From JAWQFO01 sp033436665 (GTDB lineage Bacteria; Pseudomonadota; Alphaproteobacteria; Rhodobacterales; Rhodobacteraceae), in contig NZ_JAWQFO010000002.1 in assembly GCF_033436665.1 (NCBI RefSeq), positions 1 through 64,000 of the forward strand: DNA of 64,000 bases, in the 5' to 3' direction. A program made the translations under genes and the position numbers. The stretch's first letter is position 1. Every line of letters begins with the position of its first letter. The notes under the pieces are model-generated. The model saw nothing but the letters and a program-made list of their open reading frames with translations. It was not told the DNA's origin and ran no database searches. Below, piece after piece: positions 7,668-18,351 of this stretch.

Positions 7668-9221
7668 ATGAAACATGCATCCCAGACCCTCCTGCGCGCA
7701 GGTGCGGTGGGCGTGGCCGTGCTGGCCGCCACCGCCGTCTCGGCGCAGGAAAAATCCGTGACCATCGGGCTCACGGCAGACCCGAGCCACCTCTACCCGC
7801 TGGCGGGCGAGGAGCTGTCGTCCAACATCATGTACTACCACCTCTACGACCCGCTGGTGAAACGCAGCGCCGACCTGTCCTTCGGCCCCGGCCTCGCCGA
7901 AAGCTGGGAGACGGTCGACGAGACCACCTGGCGCTTCAAGCTGCGCGAGGGCGTGACCTTTCACAACGGCAACGACTTTACCGCCGCCGACGTGGTCTAC
8001 ACGATCAAGAAGGCGCGCGAGTCGATCCGGCCGGACCTCGTGGCCAACATCGCCGAGGCCACGGCGATCGACGACACCACGGTCGAGATCAAGACGCCCA
8101 AGCCCTACGCGGTGCTCGCGAACGACCTTGCCGAGCTTCTGATCCTCGACGAGGAATACACCGAAGCCACCGGCGACGAGCAAATGGACCTGCAGCCGAT
8201 GGGCACCGGCCCCTACAAGCTGGGCGAGTGGATCAAGGAGGAAAAGCTGGTCCTCGAAGCCTTCGACGACTACTGGGCCGGGGCGCCCGAGATCAAGACG
8301 GTGACCTTCCGCCCGATTACCAACCCCGCCACCCGCACGGCAGCGCTGCTGACCGGCGAGGTCGACGTGATCCAGGATCTCGCGGTGCGCGACGTCGACC
8401 GGGTGAAATCCGAAGAGGGGTTCGAAGTGATCACCCGGCCGAGCCTGCTCAACGTCGTGCTGGCGATGGACACGCGCGAACAGTCGCCGACCATCGAGGG
8501 CGACAACCCGATGACCGACCGCCGCGTGCGTGAGGCCATCGCGCGGGCCATCGACGTGGATGCGCTCAACAAGATCGTGATGAACGGTCTCGCGACGCCC
8601 AGCGACCAGTACGTGCCGGCCTCGCACATCGGTCACGTCGACGGCATGAACTTCCGCGAGATGTATCCGGTGGACATCGAGAAAGCCAAGGCGCTGATGG
8701 CCGAGGCGGGGTACGCCGACGGGTTCACCATGACGCTGGATGCGACCAACAACCGCTATGTCAACGACGCGCAGATCGCGCAGGCGCTGGCGTCGATGCT
8801 GGCCAAGATCAACGTCGACCTGCAGCTCAACATCATGCCGAAGTCGAACTTCTGGGGCTACATTCGCGTGCCCACGGAAAACTCGAGCTTCATCATGTCG
8901 GGCTGGGACGTGCCGGCGGGGGACGCGGGGTCGATGTACGGCGCGCTGTTCTACACGCGCGACAAGAAGGAAGGCTACGGGCAGGTCAACCGCGGCTCCT
9001 ACTCGAACCCGGAGGTCGACGCGCTGGTCGACCAGGCCGACGCCACGCCATCGGTCGAAGAGCGTGACCGGCTCCTGCAGGAGGCGACCAAGCTGCTGAT
9101 GGCCGACATTCCGATGATCCCGGTGCATTACGAACAGGACATCTACGCGGTACGCGACGGCGTCACGCTCGAGCCGCGCGTGGACAAGTTCCTGTGGGCC
9201 TACGACATGGACGTGGAATAA
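7668..9221 (+). CDS. Dipeptide-type ABC transporter substrate-binding protein (SBP family 5)
   Basis: The 517-aa periplasmic protein has a signal peptide cleaved after about residue 26 (TAVSA before QEK). Family-5 text follows: PGLAESWE, WRFKLREGVTFHNGNDFTAADVVYTIKKA, and the late KLLMADIPMIPVHYEQDIYAV. The start codon is preceded by GAGGAG. Two permeases and two ATPases follow in the same direction, so it supplies the specificity of a complete Dpp/Opp-type importer. The cluster context suggests a peptide-like or cyclic-amide ligand rather than a general peptide. Confidence 0.92.
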   Translation: MKHASQTLLRAGAVGVAVLAATAVSAQEKSVTIGLTADPSHLYPLAGEELSSNIMYYHLYDPLVKRSADLSFGPGLAESWETVDETTWRFKLREGVTFHNGNDFTAADVVYTIKKARESIRPDLVANIAEATAIDDTTVEIKTPKPYAVLANDLAELLILDEEYTEATGDEQMDLQPMGTGPYKLGEWIKEEKLVLEAFDDYWAGAPEIKTVTFRPITNPATRTAALLTGEVDVIQDLAVRDVDRVKSEEGFEVITRPSLLNVVLAMDTREQSPTIEGDNPMTDRRVREAIARAIDVDALNKIVMNGLATPSDQYVPASHIGHVDGMNFREMYPVDIEKAKALMAEAGYADGFTMTLDATNNRYVNDAQIAQALASMLAKINVDLQLNIMPKSNFWGYIRVPTENSSFIMSGWDVPAGDAGSMYGALFYTRDKKEGYGQVNRGSYSNPEVDALVDQADATPSVEERDRLLQEATKLLMADIPMIPVHYEQDIYAVRDGVTLEPRVDKFLWAYDMDVE

Positions 9222-9303
9222 CCCGCGCCGAACCCACGCGTCCCGGCGGCCAGACCCGCCGGGGCGCACCTGACACCTCTTTGCGAAAGCCCGCGCCAGG
9301 CCG

Positions 9304-10269
9304 ATGTTCGCCTACCTGATCAAACGCCTCGTCCAGATGATCGTGGTTCTCTGGATCGTCTCGCTCATCGTTTTCGCGATGATGAGCTTTACCGGCGACC
9401 CGGTGTTCATGGTCGTGCCGATCGACGCGACCGATGCCGAGATCGCGCAGGCGCGGCGGTTGCTTGGCCTCGACCAGTCGCTGCCGGTGCAATACTGGAA
9501 GTTTCTGACCAGCCTCGTGCAGGGCGACTTCGGACGCTCCTACGTGTTCCGCCAACCGGCGATGACGCTGATCCTCGAACGCCTCCCGGCGACGGTCGAG
9601 ATGGTGCTGGTGGCGATGGCGCTGGCCATCGCGGTCGCCATTCCGCTGGGTGTCTACGCCGGCGCCAACCCCGATGGCCGGCTGTCGCGGGTCATCATGG
9701 CCGGATCGCTGCTGGGCATCTCGCTGCCGGGCTTCTGGGTCGGCATGGTGCTGATCTACCTCTTCGCCGTCACCTGGGGCGTCTTTCCTTCATCCGGGCG
9801 CGGCGACACGGTGGAAATCGGCGGTCTGCGCACCAGCCTGCTGACGCGTGACGGCTGGCATCACATCGCCCTGCCGGCGATCACGCTCTCGCTCGGGACC
9901 ATGGCGATCCTGTTGCGGATGACGCGGGCGGGCATGATGGAGGTCGCACGGCAGGATTTCATGAAGTTCGCCCGCGCCAAGGGGGCGACGCGGCGCGACG
10001 TTCTCTACCGGCATGGGCTGAAGAACGCGCTGATACCGGTGATCACCATCTTCGGTCTGCAACTCGGCGATCTCATCGCCTTCGCCACGATCACCGAGAC
10101 GATCTTTTCCTGGCCCGGCATGGGCAAGCTGCTGATCGACAGCATCTACCGCGCCGACCGGCCGGTGATCGTCGTCTACCTGATGCTGGTGGCGCTGATC
10201 TTCGTGGTGATCAACTTCCTCGTCGACATCGTCTACACGATGATCGACCCGCGCATCACGTTGAAATGA
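9304..10269 (+). CDS. ABC transporter permease, DppB type
   Basis: The 321-aa inner-membrane protein starts with the conserved single helix (MFAYLIKRLVQMIVVLWIVSLIVFAMM) and a large periplasmic loop, then five further membrane helices. The EAA-like cytoplasmic loop (FMKFARAKGATRRDVLYRHGLKNALIPVI) contacts the ATPase. Length and topology match DppB/OppB. It lies 82 bp after the binding-protein gene and 7 bp before the partner permease. Confidence 0.93.
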   Translation: MFAYLIKRLVQMIVVLWIVSLIVFAMMSFTGDPVFMVVPIDATDAEIAQARRLLGLDQSLPVQYWKFLTSLVQGDFGRSYVFRQPAMTLILERLPATVEMVLVAMALAIAVAIPLGVYAGANPDGRLSRVIMAGSLLGISLPGFWVGMVLIYLFAVTWGVFPSSGRGDTVEIGGLRTSLLTRDGWHHIALPAITLSLGTMAILLRMTRAGMMEVARQDFMKFARAKGATRRDVLYRHGLKNALIPVITIFGLQLGDLIAFATITETIFSWPGMGKLLIDSIYRADRPVIVVYLMLVALIFVVINFLVDIVYTMIDPRITLK

Positions 10270-10276
10270 GGGCGCG

Positions 10277-11149
10277 ATGACCGGTTTCCTCTCTTCGGAG
10301 TTCTTCCACAACTACACGCGCAGCACATCCGCCATGCTCGGCAGCGCGCTGATGGCACTGTTCGCCATCGGTGTCCTTCTGGGACCGCTGCTGGTCGCGC
10401 AGGACCCCTACGACATCGCCAATCTCGACCTGATGGACAGCTACAAGCCGCCGGTTTGGCTCGAAGGCGGCGATCCGCGGTTCTGGCTCGGCACCGACGG
10501 TCAGGGAAGGGACGTCTGGGCCTCGATCCTCTACGGCGCGCGCATCTCGGTCTTCATCGGCCTCGCGGCGATGGTCGCCTCCTGCGTGATCGGCACGCTG
10601 CTGGGCCTGATCGCCGGGTTCTACGGCGGCATCCTCGACAGCGTCATCATGCGCATCGCCGACATCCAGCTGTCGTTCCCGTCGATCCTGATCGCGCTGT
10701 TTCTGATGTCGGCGGTGGGCACCGGCGTCGACAAGGTGCTGATCGCCCTGACCGCCGTGGGCTGGGTGGTCTATGCACGCACGGTGCGTGGCTCGACCCT
10801 GTCGGAGATCCAGAAGGAATACGTGCAGGCGGCGCGTGTCGCCGGGCTGCGCAACACCAAGATCATCCGCAAGCACGTGCTGCCCAACGTGCTGACGCCG
10901 CTGATCGTGATCGCGACGATCCAGGTCGGCACGTTCGTCCTGATCGAGGCCAGCCTGAGCTTTCTGGGCGTCGGCGTGCCGATCACCCAGCCGTCACTGG
11001 GGCTGCTGATCAAGAACGGCTTCGATGTGCTGTTCTCGGGGCTGTGGTGGACCTCGGTGTTCCCAGGCGTCGCGATCATGATGCTGGTCTTTGGCATCAA
11101 CCTTTTCGGCGACTTCCTGCGCGACGAACTGAACCCGAGGCTGAAATGA
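10277..11149 (+). CDS. ABC transporter permease, DppC type
   Basis: The 290-aa protein has an amino-terminal helix (MLGSALMALFAIGVLLGPLL), a periplasmic segment ending GTDGQGRDVWASILYGARIS (the conserved GTDxxGRDxxSR-like entry of DppC proteins), and five more helices. The EAA loop is EYVQAARVAGLRNTKIIRKHVLPNVLTPLIV. It pairs with the DppB-type permease and ends in an ATGA overlap with the first ATPase gene. Confidence 0.93.
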   Translation: MTGFLSSEFFHNYTRSTSAMLGSALMALFAIGVLLGPLLVAQDPYDIANLDLMDSYKPPVWLEGGDPRFWLGTDGQGRDVWASILYGARISVFIGLAAMVASCVIGTLLGLIAGFYGGILDSVIMRIADIQLSFPSILIALFLMSAVGTGVDKVLIALTAVGWVVYARTVRGSTLSEIQKEYVQAARVAGLRNTKIIRKHVLPNVLTPLIVIATIQVGTFVLIEASLSFLGVGVPITQPSLGLLIKNGFDVLFSGLWWTSVFPGVAIMMLVFGINLFGDFLRDELNPRLK

Positions 11150-12140
11150 CGGACCGCGCCGAGGACACACCCCTGCTGGCCGTGCGCGACCTGCACACCT
11201 ACTTCCACACCTTCTCGGGCACGGTGCGGGCGGTCAACGGAGTGAGCTTCGAGCTTGGCACCGGCGAGGTCATGGGGCTTGTCGGCGAAAGCGGCGGCGG
11301 CAAGTCGGTGGTGGGTTTCTCGATCCTCGGGCTGATCGACAGCCCCGGCCGGATCGAGGCGGGCGAGATCCTGCTCGACGGCGAGGACCTGGTGACCGCG
11401 GGCGAGGCGCGGCTGCGCGACATTCGCGGGCGCGACATCTCGATGGTCTTCCAGGACCCGATGACGTCGCTCAATCCACTGCACACCGTCGGCCGTCAGA
11501 TGGACGAGGTCTTGCGCCTGCACACCGATCTCGGCGCGGCGGCGCGGCGCAAGGCCTGCATCGAGATGCTCGAAAGCGTCGGTATCAGCCGCGCGGCGGA
11601 ACGGCTCGAGGCCTATCCGCACCAGTTCTCGGGCGGGATGCGTCAGCGCGTGGTGATCGCCATCGCCATGCTGGCGCGGCCGCGGCTGATCATCGCCGAC
11701 GAGCCGACCACCGCGCTCGACGTGACGATCCAGAGCCAGATCCTGAAACTGATGCGCACCCAGATCGCGCAGACCGGCGCGTCGATGATCCTGATCACTC
11801 ACGACCTTGCCGTGGTCTCGGAGATGGCCGACCACATCACGGTGCTCTACTGCGGCAAGGTGGTCGAGCGCGGCCCGACGCGCGAGTTGATCGAGGCGCC
11901 CGCGCATCCCTACACCCGCGGGCTGATCGACAGCATCCCCGATACCACAGCGCGGCACGAGCGCCTGCGCCAGATCCCCGGATCGGTGCCCGACATCCGC
12001 AACCTTCCGAAAGGCTGCAACTTCTTCGACCGCTGCCCGCGGGCGCAGGCGCGCTGCGCCGAGACCGAGCCGGAACTGACCCGCCGCCACGGCTCGATCC
12101 GGGCCGCCTGTCACTTCCCGCTCGATCCCGGAGAGCGGCC

Positions 12141-12144
<4 letters not shown>
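11146..12144 (+). CDS. ABC transporter ATPase, DppD type
   Basis: The 332-aa nucleotide-binding subunit has Walker A GESGGGKS, Q-loop VFQDPMTSLNP, signature FSGGMRQR, and Walker B LIIADEPTTALD followed by the H-loop ITHDL. The carboxyl-terminal oligopeptide/dipeptide domain is visible with its cysteine-rich GCNFFDRCPRAQARC motif, which in this family can hold an iron-sulfur cluster. The start at 11146 overlaps the permease stop (ATGA) and excludes a long spurious in-frame extension. It works with the following DppF-type ATPase. Confidence 0.93.
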
Positions 12145-13171
<1,027 letters not shown>

Positions 13172-13175
<4 letters not shown>

Positions 13176-14602
13176 CGATCATCGCACAGGCGCGGCTCGG
13201 GCTGCCCGATCCGCACGACTGTACCGACGCCGCGGACGAGCTGACGGTCTTGCACGCGATCCATGACACGCTGGTGCGCCGGGTCGGGCAGGACTTCGTG
13301 CCGCATCTCGCGCGGGACTGGCGGGTGGACGCGGGCGCGCGGGTCTGGACCTTCCAATTGCAGCCCGGCGTCCGTTTTCACGACGGCGCGCCCTGCGATG
13401 CCGCGGCGGTCGCGGCCAACCTCGAGCGCATGGCCCGCACCGACAAGGGCTATACGCTCGGTGCACCGGCGGTCTGGCGGCAATACTTCGGCGGCGCAAA
13501 GCTGCGCGTAGTGGATACCGGGACGCTCGAGGTGACTTTGGCCGCACCGATGGCCGATCTTTTGGACGTGCTTGAACAGGGGTTCATCCTGTCGCCGGCC
13601 TGTTTTTCGGAGTTGGACGCGGGCGATCTGGCGGCGCAGGTCGGCAGCGGGCCCTATCACCTGACGGACGTGGGCGAGACCGAGATCACCGCCGAACGCG
13701 TCGCGGGGCATTTCTCGGGCACGCCGGAGAACCCGGTGCTGACGTGGCGGCGGGTTCCGGACGCGTCTGAGCGGCTCAAGATGCTGCAGTCTGGCGCGGT
13801 GCAGGTCGCCAATGGGCTTTCCTTCGATGCGTCGCGCGTTCTGGACGCGCAGCGGCACGAATACCTCTCGCCTGTGGCGATCATCTACCTGCTCAATGCC
13901 GCGCAGGGACCCCTGGCCGATGCGCGGGTGCGCCGGGCGCTGAGCCGTGCCGTCGATCGTGAGGCCATCGTGCGTGACGTGATGCAGGGTGCGGCGCGGC
14001 CGCTCAACGGGTTCGTCAGCCCACATCACTTCGGCGCCGGGCAGGGGCGCGCGCAGACCGCGGACCGCGACACCGCGCGGCGTCTGCTGGCCGACGCCGG
14101 GCATGGCGGCGGCCTGACGCTGGAGGTCGACTGCCCGACGCGCCTGCCGGACGAGGCCGAGCAGCTGACGGCCGTGCTGGCCGACCAGCTGTCGCAAGTC
14201 GGCATAACGCTGGACGTGCATGTCCATCCCGAGCGCGAAGACTACGCCCACATGGTGCGGCGCAAGGAAATCCGCGACATGTGCGTTTTCGATTCGAGCC
14301 CGATGAGTACCTACCGTGTGCTCTACGAGAAGATCGACAGCCGGATCGCCGGGTCGTGGTGGCAAGGCTACGCCAATCCGGAGATCGAGGACCTGATCGA
14401 CACCGGGCGGGTGACGACAGACCGCGCCGCGCGTGCCGAACTCTGGCGCGCGGCCTACGCGGCCCTGCAGGATGACCCGGCGTGGCTTACGCTCTACAAC
14501 CCGCTGCGGGTGATCGGTCTTTCCGAAGATTCGCCGGGGTTCGCGATGCCCGCTGATGGGGTGATCGACGCCGCGCGCCTGCCACGACTGGACGCGGCAT
14601 GA
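13172..14602 (+). CDS. SBP family-5 protein lacking a signal peptide
   Basis: The 476-aa protein has clear family-5 binding-protein text (HDTLVRRV, WTFQLQPGVRFHDGAPCDAAAVAANLERM, RRALSRAVDREAIVRDVMQG), but it begins MTIIAQARLGLPDPHDCTDA with no hydrophobic leader. The start is fixed by an ATGA overlap with the ATPase gene, and no in-frame upstream signal sequence exists. It is also slightly short. It is therefore predicted to stay in the cytoplasm, or to be exported by an unseen route. It could be a cytoplasmic ligand sensor or buffer, or a degenerating duplicate of the binding protein at 7668. Confidence 0.85.
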
Positions 14603-16044
14603 AGGCCGACACGCTTCTGACAGGCGGCACGGTGATCGCCATGGACGCACAGCGCCAGGTGATCGAAGCGGGGGCCGTCGCGGTGCGCGACGGGCGCATC
14701 GCAGCAGTCGGACGCGCGTCCGAGCTCGAGGCGCAGATCGACGCCGACCGGGTAATCGACGTGACCGGTCATGTCGTCTTTCCCGGCCTCATCGACGTTC
14801 ACGCCCATGCCGGTCACGCGCTGATCCGCACTATGGGCATGCACGCGGGCGACCGCTGGGAGGAAATCTGCGGCGAGGTCTACACCCAGGCGTCGCCGCC
14901 CGAGTTCTGGTTCGCTGAGGCGCGGCTCGCGGCGCTGGAAAGGCTCCGCTTCGGCGTGACCACGGGGGTGTCCCTGTTGGGCGGCGGCGACACGATCATG
15001 CGCAGCGACACGCCGGAGCATGCCGCCGCGCATTGCCGGGGCGTGGCCGAGGTCGGCACCCGCAGCGTCGTCGCCATCGGACCGACGCGCGCACCACATC
15101 CGCGCACCTACGCCGAGTGGGTCGGCGAGACCCAGCGGTGCTATGACGTCGGCTTCGAGCAGCAGATGCAGACCTGCCGCGCGGTGGTCGAGGACTTGCA
15201 CGACAGCCACGACGGGCGGCTGCGCATCGCCATGCTCTACCCGGTGCTGCGCGACGAACACGAGCGCGACATGGCCCCGGAAGATTATGACACGGCCTGC
15301 ACGCAGGTGCGCATCGTGCGGGACTATGCGCGCGAAAAGGGGCTGATCTTTACCCAGGACGGCCACTGGCGCGGCTCGGTCCGGCGCGCCGAGAAGCTGG
15401 GGCTGCTTGGCCCAGACGCGTTGCTGTCGCATTGCATCGACCTGCACGAGGACGAGATCGATCTCATTGCCCGCACCGGCACGAAAGTCGCGCACAATCC
15501 TTCGGCCAATGCCTCCATCGCCGGGCGCTGTCCGGCGGTCGAGCTGGTGGCGGCCGGGGCCACGGTGGCGCTGGGATCGGACGCGACCGCGCCCGACCGT
15601 TCGGGCGACATGTTTCGCCACATGCAGCAGGCGATGCACTATCACAGGCGGCATTTCCGCGATGCCGACGTTTTGCCAATCGGCGAAGTCCTGGGCATGT
15701 GCACGATCGAGGCGGCCGGCGCGCTCGGGCTCGAGGACCGGATCGGATCGCTGGAGCCAGGCAAGGCGGCCGATATCGTGACCCTCGACCTGCGCCGCGC
15801 GCATCTGGCGCCGCCGGTGATGCCGGTGCACCGGCTGGTGTGCTTTGCCAACGGCAACGACGTGAGCAACGTCATGGTGGGGGGCGAGATGGTGCTGGAG
15901 GATGGCGCGCCGACCCGCGTCGACGTGGCGGCCATCGTCGCCGAGGCAACGGAACAGGCGGCGACGATGACGCGCCGCATCGGCGGAAATGGCGATCTCG
16001 AACTGCCGGCGGATTTCTGGGGCGGGAAAGGGCCAAAGCCATGA
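14599..16044 (+). CDS. Amidohydrolase-superfamily deaminase/chlorohydrolase-like enzyme
   Basis: The 481-aa cytoplasmic TIM-barrel hydrolase of the AtzA/TrzN/SAH-deaminase group has metal ligands HAH at 68-70, H256 (FTQDGHWRG), H278 (LLSHCID) and D328 (LGSDATAPD). The family's usual HxxE after the third histidine reads HWRG here, so the catalytic glutamate is missing or moved. It overlaps both neighbours by 4 nt. It probably hydrolyses an amino, amidine or similar group of a heterocyclic intermediate in this pathway; the substrate is unknown. Confidence 0.88.
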   Translation: MKADTLLTGGTVIAMDAQRQVIEAGAVAVRDGRIAAVGRASELEAQIDADRVIDVTGHVVFPGLIDVHAHAGHALIRTMGMHAGDRWEEICGEVYTQASPPEFWFAEARLAALERLRFGVTTGVSLLGGGDTIMRSDTPEHAAAHCRGVAEVGTRSVVAIGPTRAPHPRTYAEWVGETQRCYDVGFEQQMQTCRAVVEDLHDSHDGRLRIAMLYPVLRDEHERDMAPEDYDTACTQVRIVRDYAREKGLIFTQDGHWRGSVRRAEKLGLLGPDALLSHCIDLHEDEIDLIARTGTKVAHNPSANASIAGRCPAVELVAAGATVALGSDATAPDRSGDMFRHMQQAMHYHRRHFRDADVLPIGEVLGMCTIEAAGALGLEDRIGSLEPGKAADIVTLDLRRAHLAPPVMPVHRLVCFANGNDVSNVMVGGEMVLEDGAPTRVDVAAIVAEATEQAATMTRRIGGNGDLELPADFWGGKGPKP

Positions 16045-16721
16045 CCATTCACGTGATCAACCCCAACAGCAGCGCGCATGTGACCCAGGGAATCGACCGG
16101 GCGGTCGCGCCGATGCGCGCGGCCTCGCCTGTTCCGATCGTCTGCCACGGGCTGGCCGAAGGACCGCCGGGGATCGAAACCCAGGCCCATGTCGACGGGG
16201 TGGTTGCCCCGCTGCTGGCGCGGGCCGCGATGCTCGAGGCCGAGGCCAGCGCCTTTGTCGTCGCCTGCTATTCGGATCCAGGTCTGGCCGCCCTGCGCGA
16301 ACAGTCGGCGCGCCCCGTGCTGGGAATTGCCGAGGCGTCGATCCTGACGGCGATGTCGCTGGGCCAGCGCTTCGGGATCGTCTCGATCCTGTCGCGCAGC
16401 ATCCCGCGGCACATGCGCTACGTCGGGGCGATGGGGGTGATGGACCGCCTCGCCGGGGATCGCCCGCTGGAACTGGGCGTGGCCGAACTGGCCGATGAGG
16501 ACCGGACCTTTGCGCGCCTGCAAGAGGTCGGAACGGCCCTGCGCGACGGCGACGGGGCAGATGTGCTGATCCTCGGTTGTGCAGGAATGACGGCGTTCCG
16601 GGCCGCGCTCGAGGATGTTCTGGCCTTGCCGGTGGTGGAGCCCTGCCAGGCGGCGACGGCAATGGCCATCGGCCGCGTGGCGCTGGAAAGAACGCGACAG
16701 GAGAAGACAGGATGCGACTGA
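16041..16721 (+). CDS. Asp/Glu/hydantoin racemase family protein
   Basis: The 226-aa protein starts MTIHVINPNSSAHVT, typical of hydantoin and allantoin racemases, and has the paired catalytic cysteines C76 (VACYSDPGL) and C180 (LGCAGMTAF). These take and give the alpha proton of a 5-substituted hydantoin or related compound. With the hydantoinase-like gene it supports an enantiomer-converting cyclic-amide pathway. The start overlaps the previous stop (ATGA). Confidence 0.88.
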   Translation: MTIHVINPNSSAHVTQGIDRAVAPMRAASPVPIVCHGLAEGPPGIETQAHVDGVVAPLLARAAMLEAEASAFVVACYSDPGLAALREQSARPVLGIAEASILTAMSLGQRFGIVSILSRSIPRHMRYVGAMGVMDRLAGDRPLELGVAELADEDRTFARLQEVGTALRDGDGADVLILGCAGMTAFRAALEDVLALPVVEPCQAATAMAIGRVALERTRQEKTGCD

Positions 16722-17632
16722 CAAGCGACGCCGCGGGCGTCTACGTGATCGCCGTGACGCCGTTCCACCCCGACGGGCGGATCGACATGGAAAGCTGCGA
16801 CCGGATGGTCGACTTCTACCTCGAGGCCGGAGCGACCGGGCTGACGGTGCTGGGAATGATGGGCGAGGCGCCCAAGCTGACGTTGGAGGAATCGCGCGAC
16901 GTGGTGGCACGTATCCTCGCCCGCGTCGGGGGTCGCGTGCCGGTGGTCGTGGGCGTCTCGGCACCGGGGTTCGCGCAGATCGACGCGTTGACGCGAATGG
17001 TGATGTACCTTGGAGCTGCGGGCGTGATGGTCGCGCCGCCGGGCAGCCTGCGCACCGACGACCAGATCGTCACGTACTACACGCAGATCGCCGAACTGCT
17101 CGGAGATGTGCCCTTCGTACTGCAGGACTTTCCGCTCGCCACCGGGGTGCAAATTGCGCCGGGGGTGATCGCGCGGATCGTGAACGACCTGCCGACCTGC
17201 GTCTGCCTCAAACACGAAGACTGGCCGGGGCTGGAAAAGATCAGCTATCTGCGCCGCGACGGCGTGCTGACGCGCCCGTTGTCGATCCTCTGCGGCAATG
17301 GCGGGCTTTACCTGCCCGAGGAGATGGCGCGTGGTGCCGATGGCGCGATGACCGGCTTTGCCTATCCCGAGATGATGGCCGCCGTGGTGGCGCACCATGC
17401 CGCAGGTGAAGTCGACCGGGGGCAGGACATCTTCGACGCCTACCTGCCGCTGGCGCGGTTCGAGATGCAGCCGGGGCTGGGTCTTGCGATCCGCAAGTAC
17501 ACGCTGGCCCGACGCGGGATCATCGCCCATGACGCGCTGCGCAAGCCTGGCGCGCGGCTGACCGCGCCGGCTCGTGCCGAGGTGGACCGGCTGATCGAGA
17601 GACAGGAACGACGACTGGAAGAGCTTGGCTGA
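16712..17632 (+). CDS. DHDPS/N-acetylneuraminate lyase family protein with altered active site
   Basis: The 306-aa TIM barrel keeps the Schiff-base lysine (K167 in VCLKHED). The usual Thr-Thr pair of the GTTGE motif is Met-Met (LGMMGEAP, 49-50), and the catalytic tyrosine of the YNxP motif is replaced (LQDFP, Q138). Class I aldolase chemistry through K167 is therefore possible, but not dihydrodipicolinate synthesis. It overlaps the racemase gene by 10 nt and ends the operon. It may cleave or dehydrate the ring-opened product. Confidence 0.85.
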   Translation: MRLTSDAAGVYVIAVTPFHPDGRIDMESCDRMVDFYLEAGATGLTVLGMMGEAPKLTLEESRDVVARILARVGGRVPVVVGVSAPGFAQIDALTRMVMYLGAAGVMVAPPGSLRTDDQIVTYYTQIAELLGDVPFVLQDFPLATGVQIAPGVIARIVNDLPTCVCLKHEDWPGLEKISYLRRDGVLTRPLSILCGNGGLYLPEEMARGADGAMTGFAYPEMMAAVVAHHAAGEVDRGQDIFDAYLPLARFEMQPGLGLAIRKYTLARRGIIAHDALRKPGARLTAPARAEVDRLIERQERRLEELG

Positions 17633-17655
17633 AACATCTTGAATTGCAGGGAAAA

Positions 17656-17680
17656 GGCGCGCTGAGGATCGTAGCGCGCC
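17656..17680 (+). terminator. GC-rich hairpin after hydantoin-type operon
   Basis: GGCGCGCT and AGCGCGCC form a perfect 8-bp stem with a 9-nt loop, 23 bp after the last stop codon of the operon. No U-tract follows, so it may act with Rho or as an mRNA 3' stabiliser. Confidence 0.5.
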
Positions 17681-18351
17681 GCGGCCGTACGCGCTGACCC
17701 GGAGGCGAACATCGCAGTGGGCACTCGCGCAATCCGGCCGGTGTCTGGCGCGCGATCATCGTGAACTGCCGACGGGTCACCTTGACCGATGCGCCAGCGA
17801 AAGCCCTGTCAAAGGCTCGACTTGGGGTCGCTTGGGTTGATACGCACGGGCACGACTTATGCGGGCGTACTCGCACAGAGCCGGACCCTCGCGAGCGCGC
17901 CCGTCGAGGATCCCGCGCGGCCTCGCCCGCACGCTCTCGGGCTCAACCGCTTGAGCGACGTGTGCACAAAAACCAGGATGCCATAGCGCGCTTGATATCC
18001 TTGGCCGACCTGCAACGACGGACAGATCACGGATCGTGTTGACCCTCGTAGTGTTCGTTAAATTCTGCCGACGCGGAAAGGCGCAGACGCGCATTTGATT
18101 GCGCGGACGGCTGGGTCATCTGCCTCACTGGAGTGGCTCCGCTGCCGTGGCGGCACGTCGATTTCGCAAAGCCAAACCATGTGACCGGCGCGCCAGCTTC
18201 GAAAGCGGGCGCAGATCGCCCGAATCTTATCACTGGCGCCACCTACAATACCGGGATGCCCAGAGGTCTGTGAGGCCTCCGTCGGATCGGTCGGTCGGAT
18301 TGGTCCCCTCCGTTACGTGCCTGCAAGCGGCCCGCAACCGGAATTGGCCGC
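17681..18351. other. Long intergenic region, nothing recognised
   Basis: About 670 bp lie between two convergent transcription units. Short frames on both strands carry arginine/proline-rich text typical of shadow reading of GC-rich non-coding DNA, and none has a ribosome-binding site. No repeat, tRNA or known RNA structure is evident. Confidence 0.5.

Noticed and set aside
10456..11145. Amino-terminal extension of the DppD-type ATPase
   Set aside because: The frame stays open far upstream but is out of frame with, and overlaps, the DppC-type permease. The ATGA junction at 11146 gives the correct family start.
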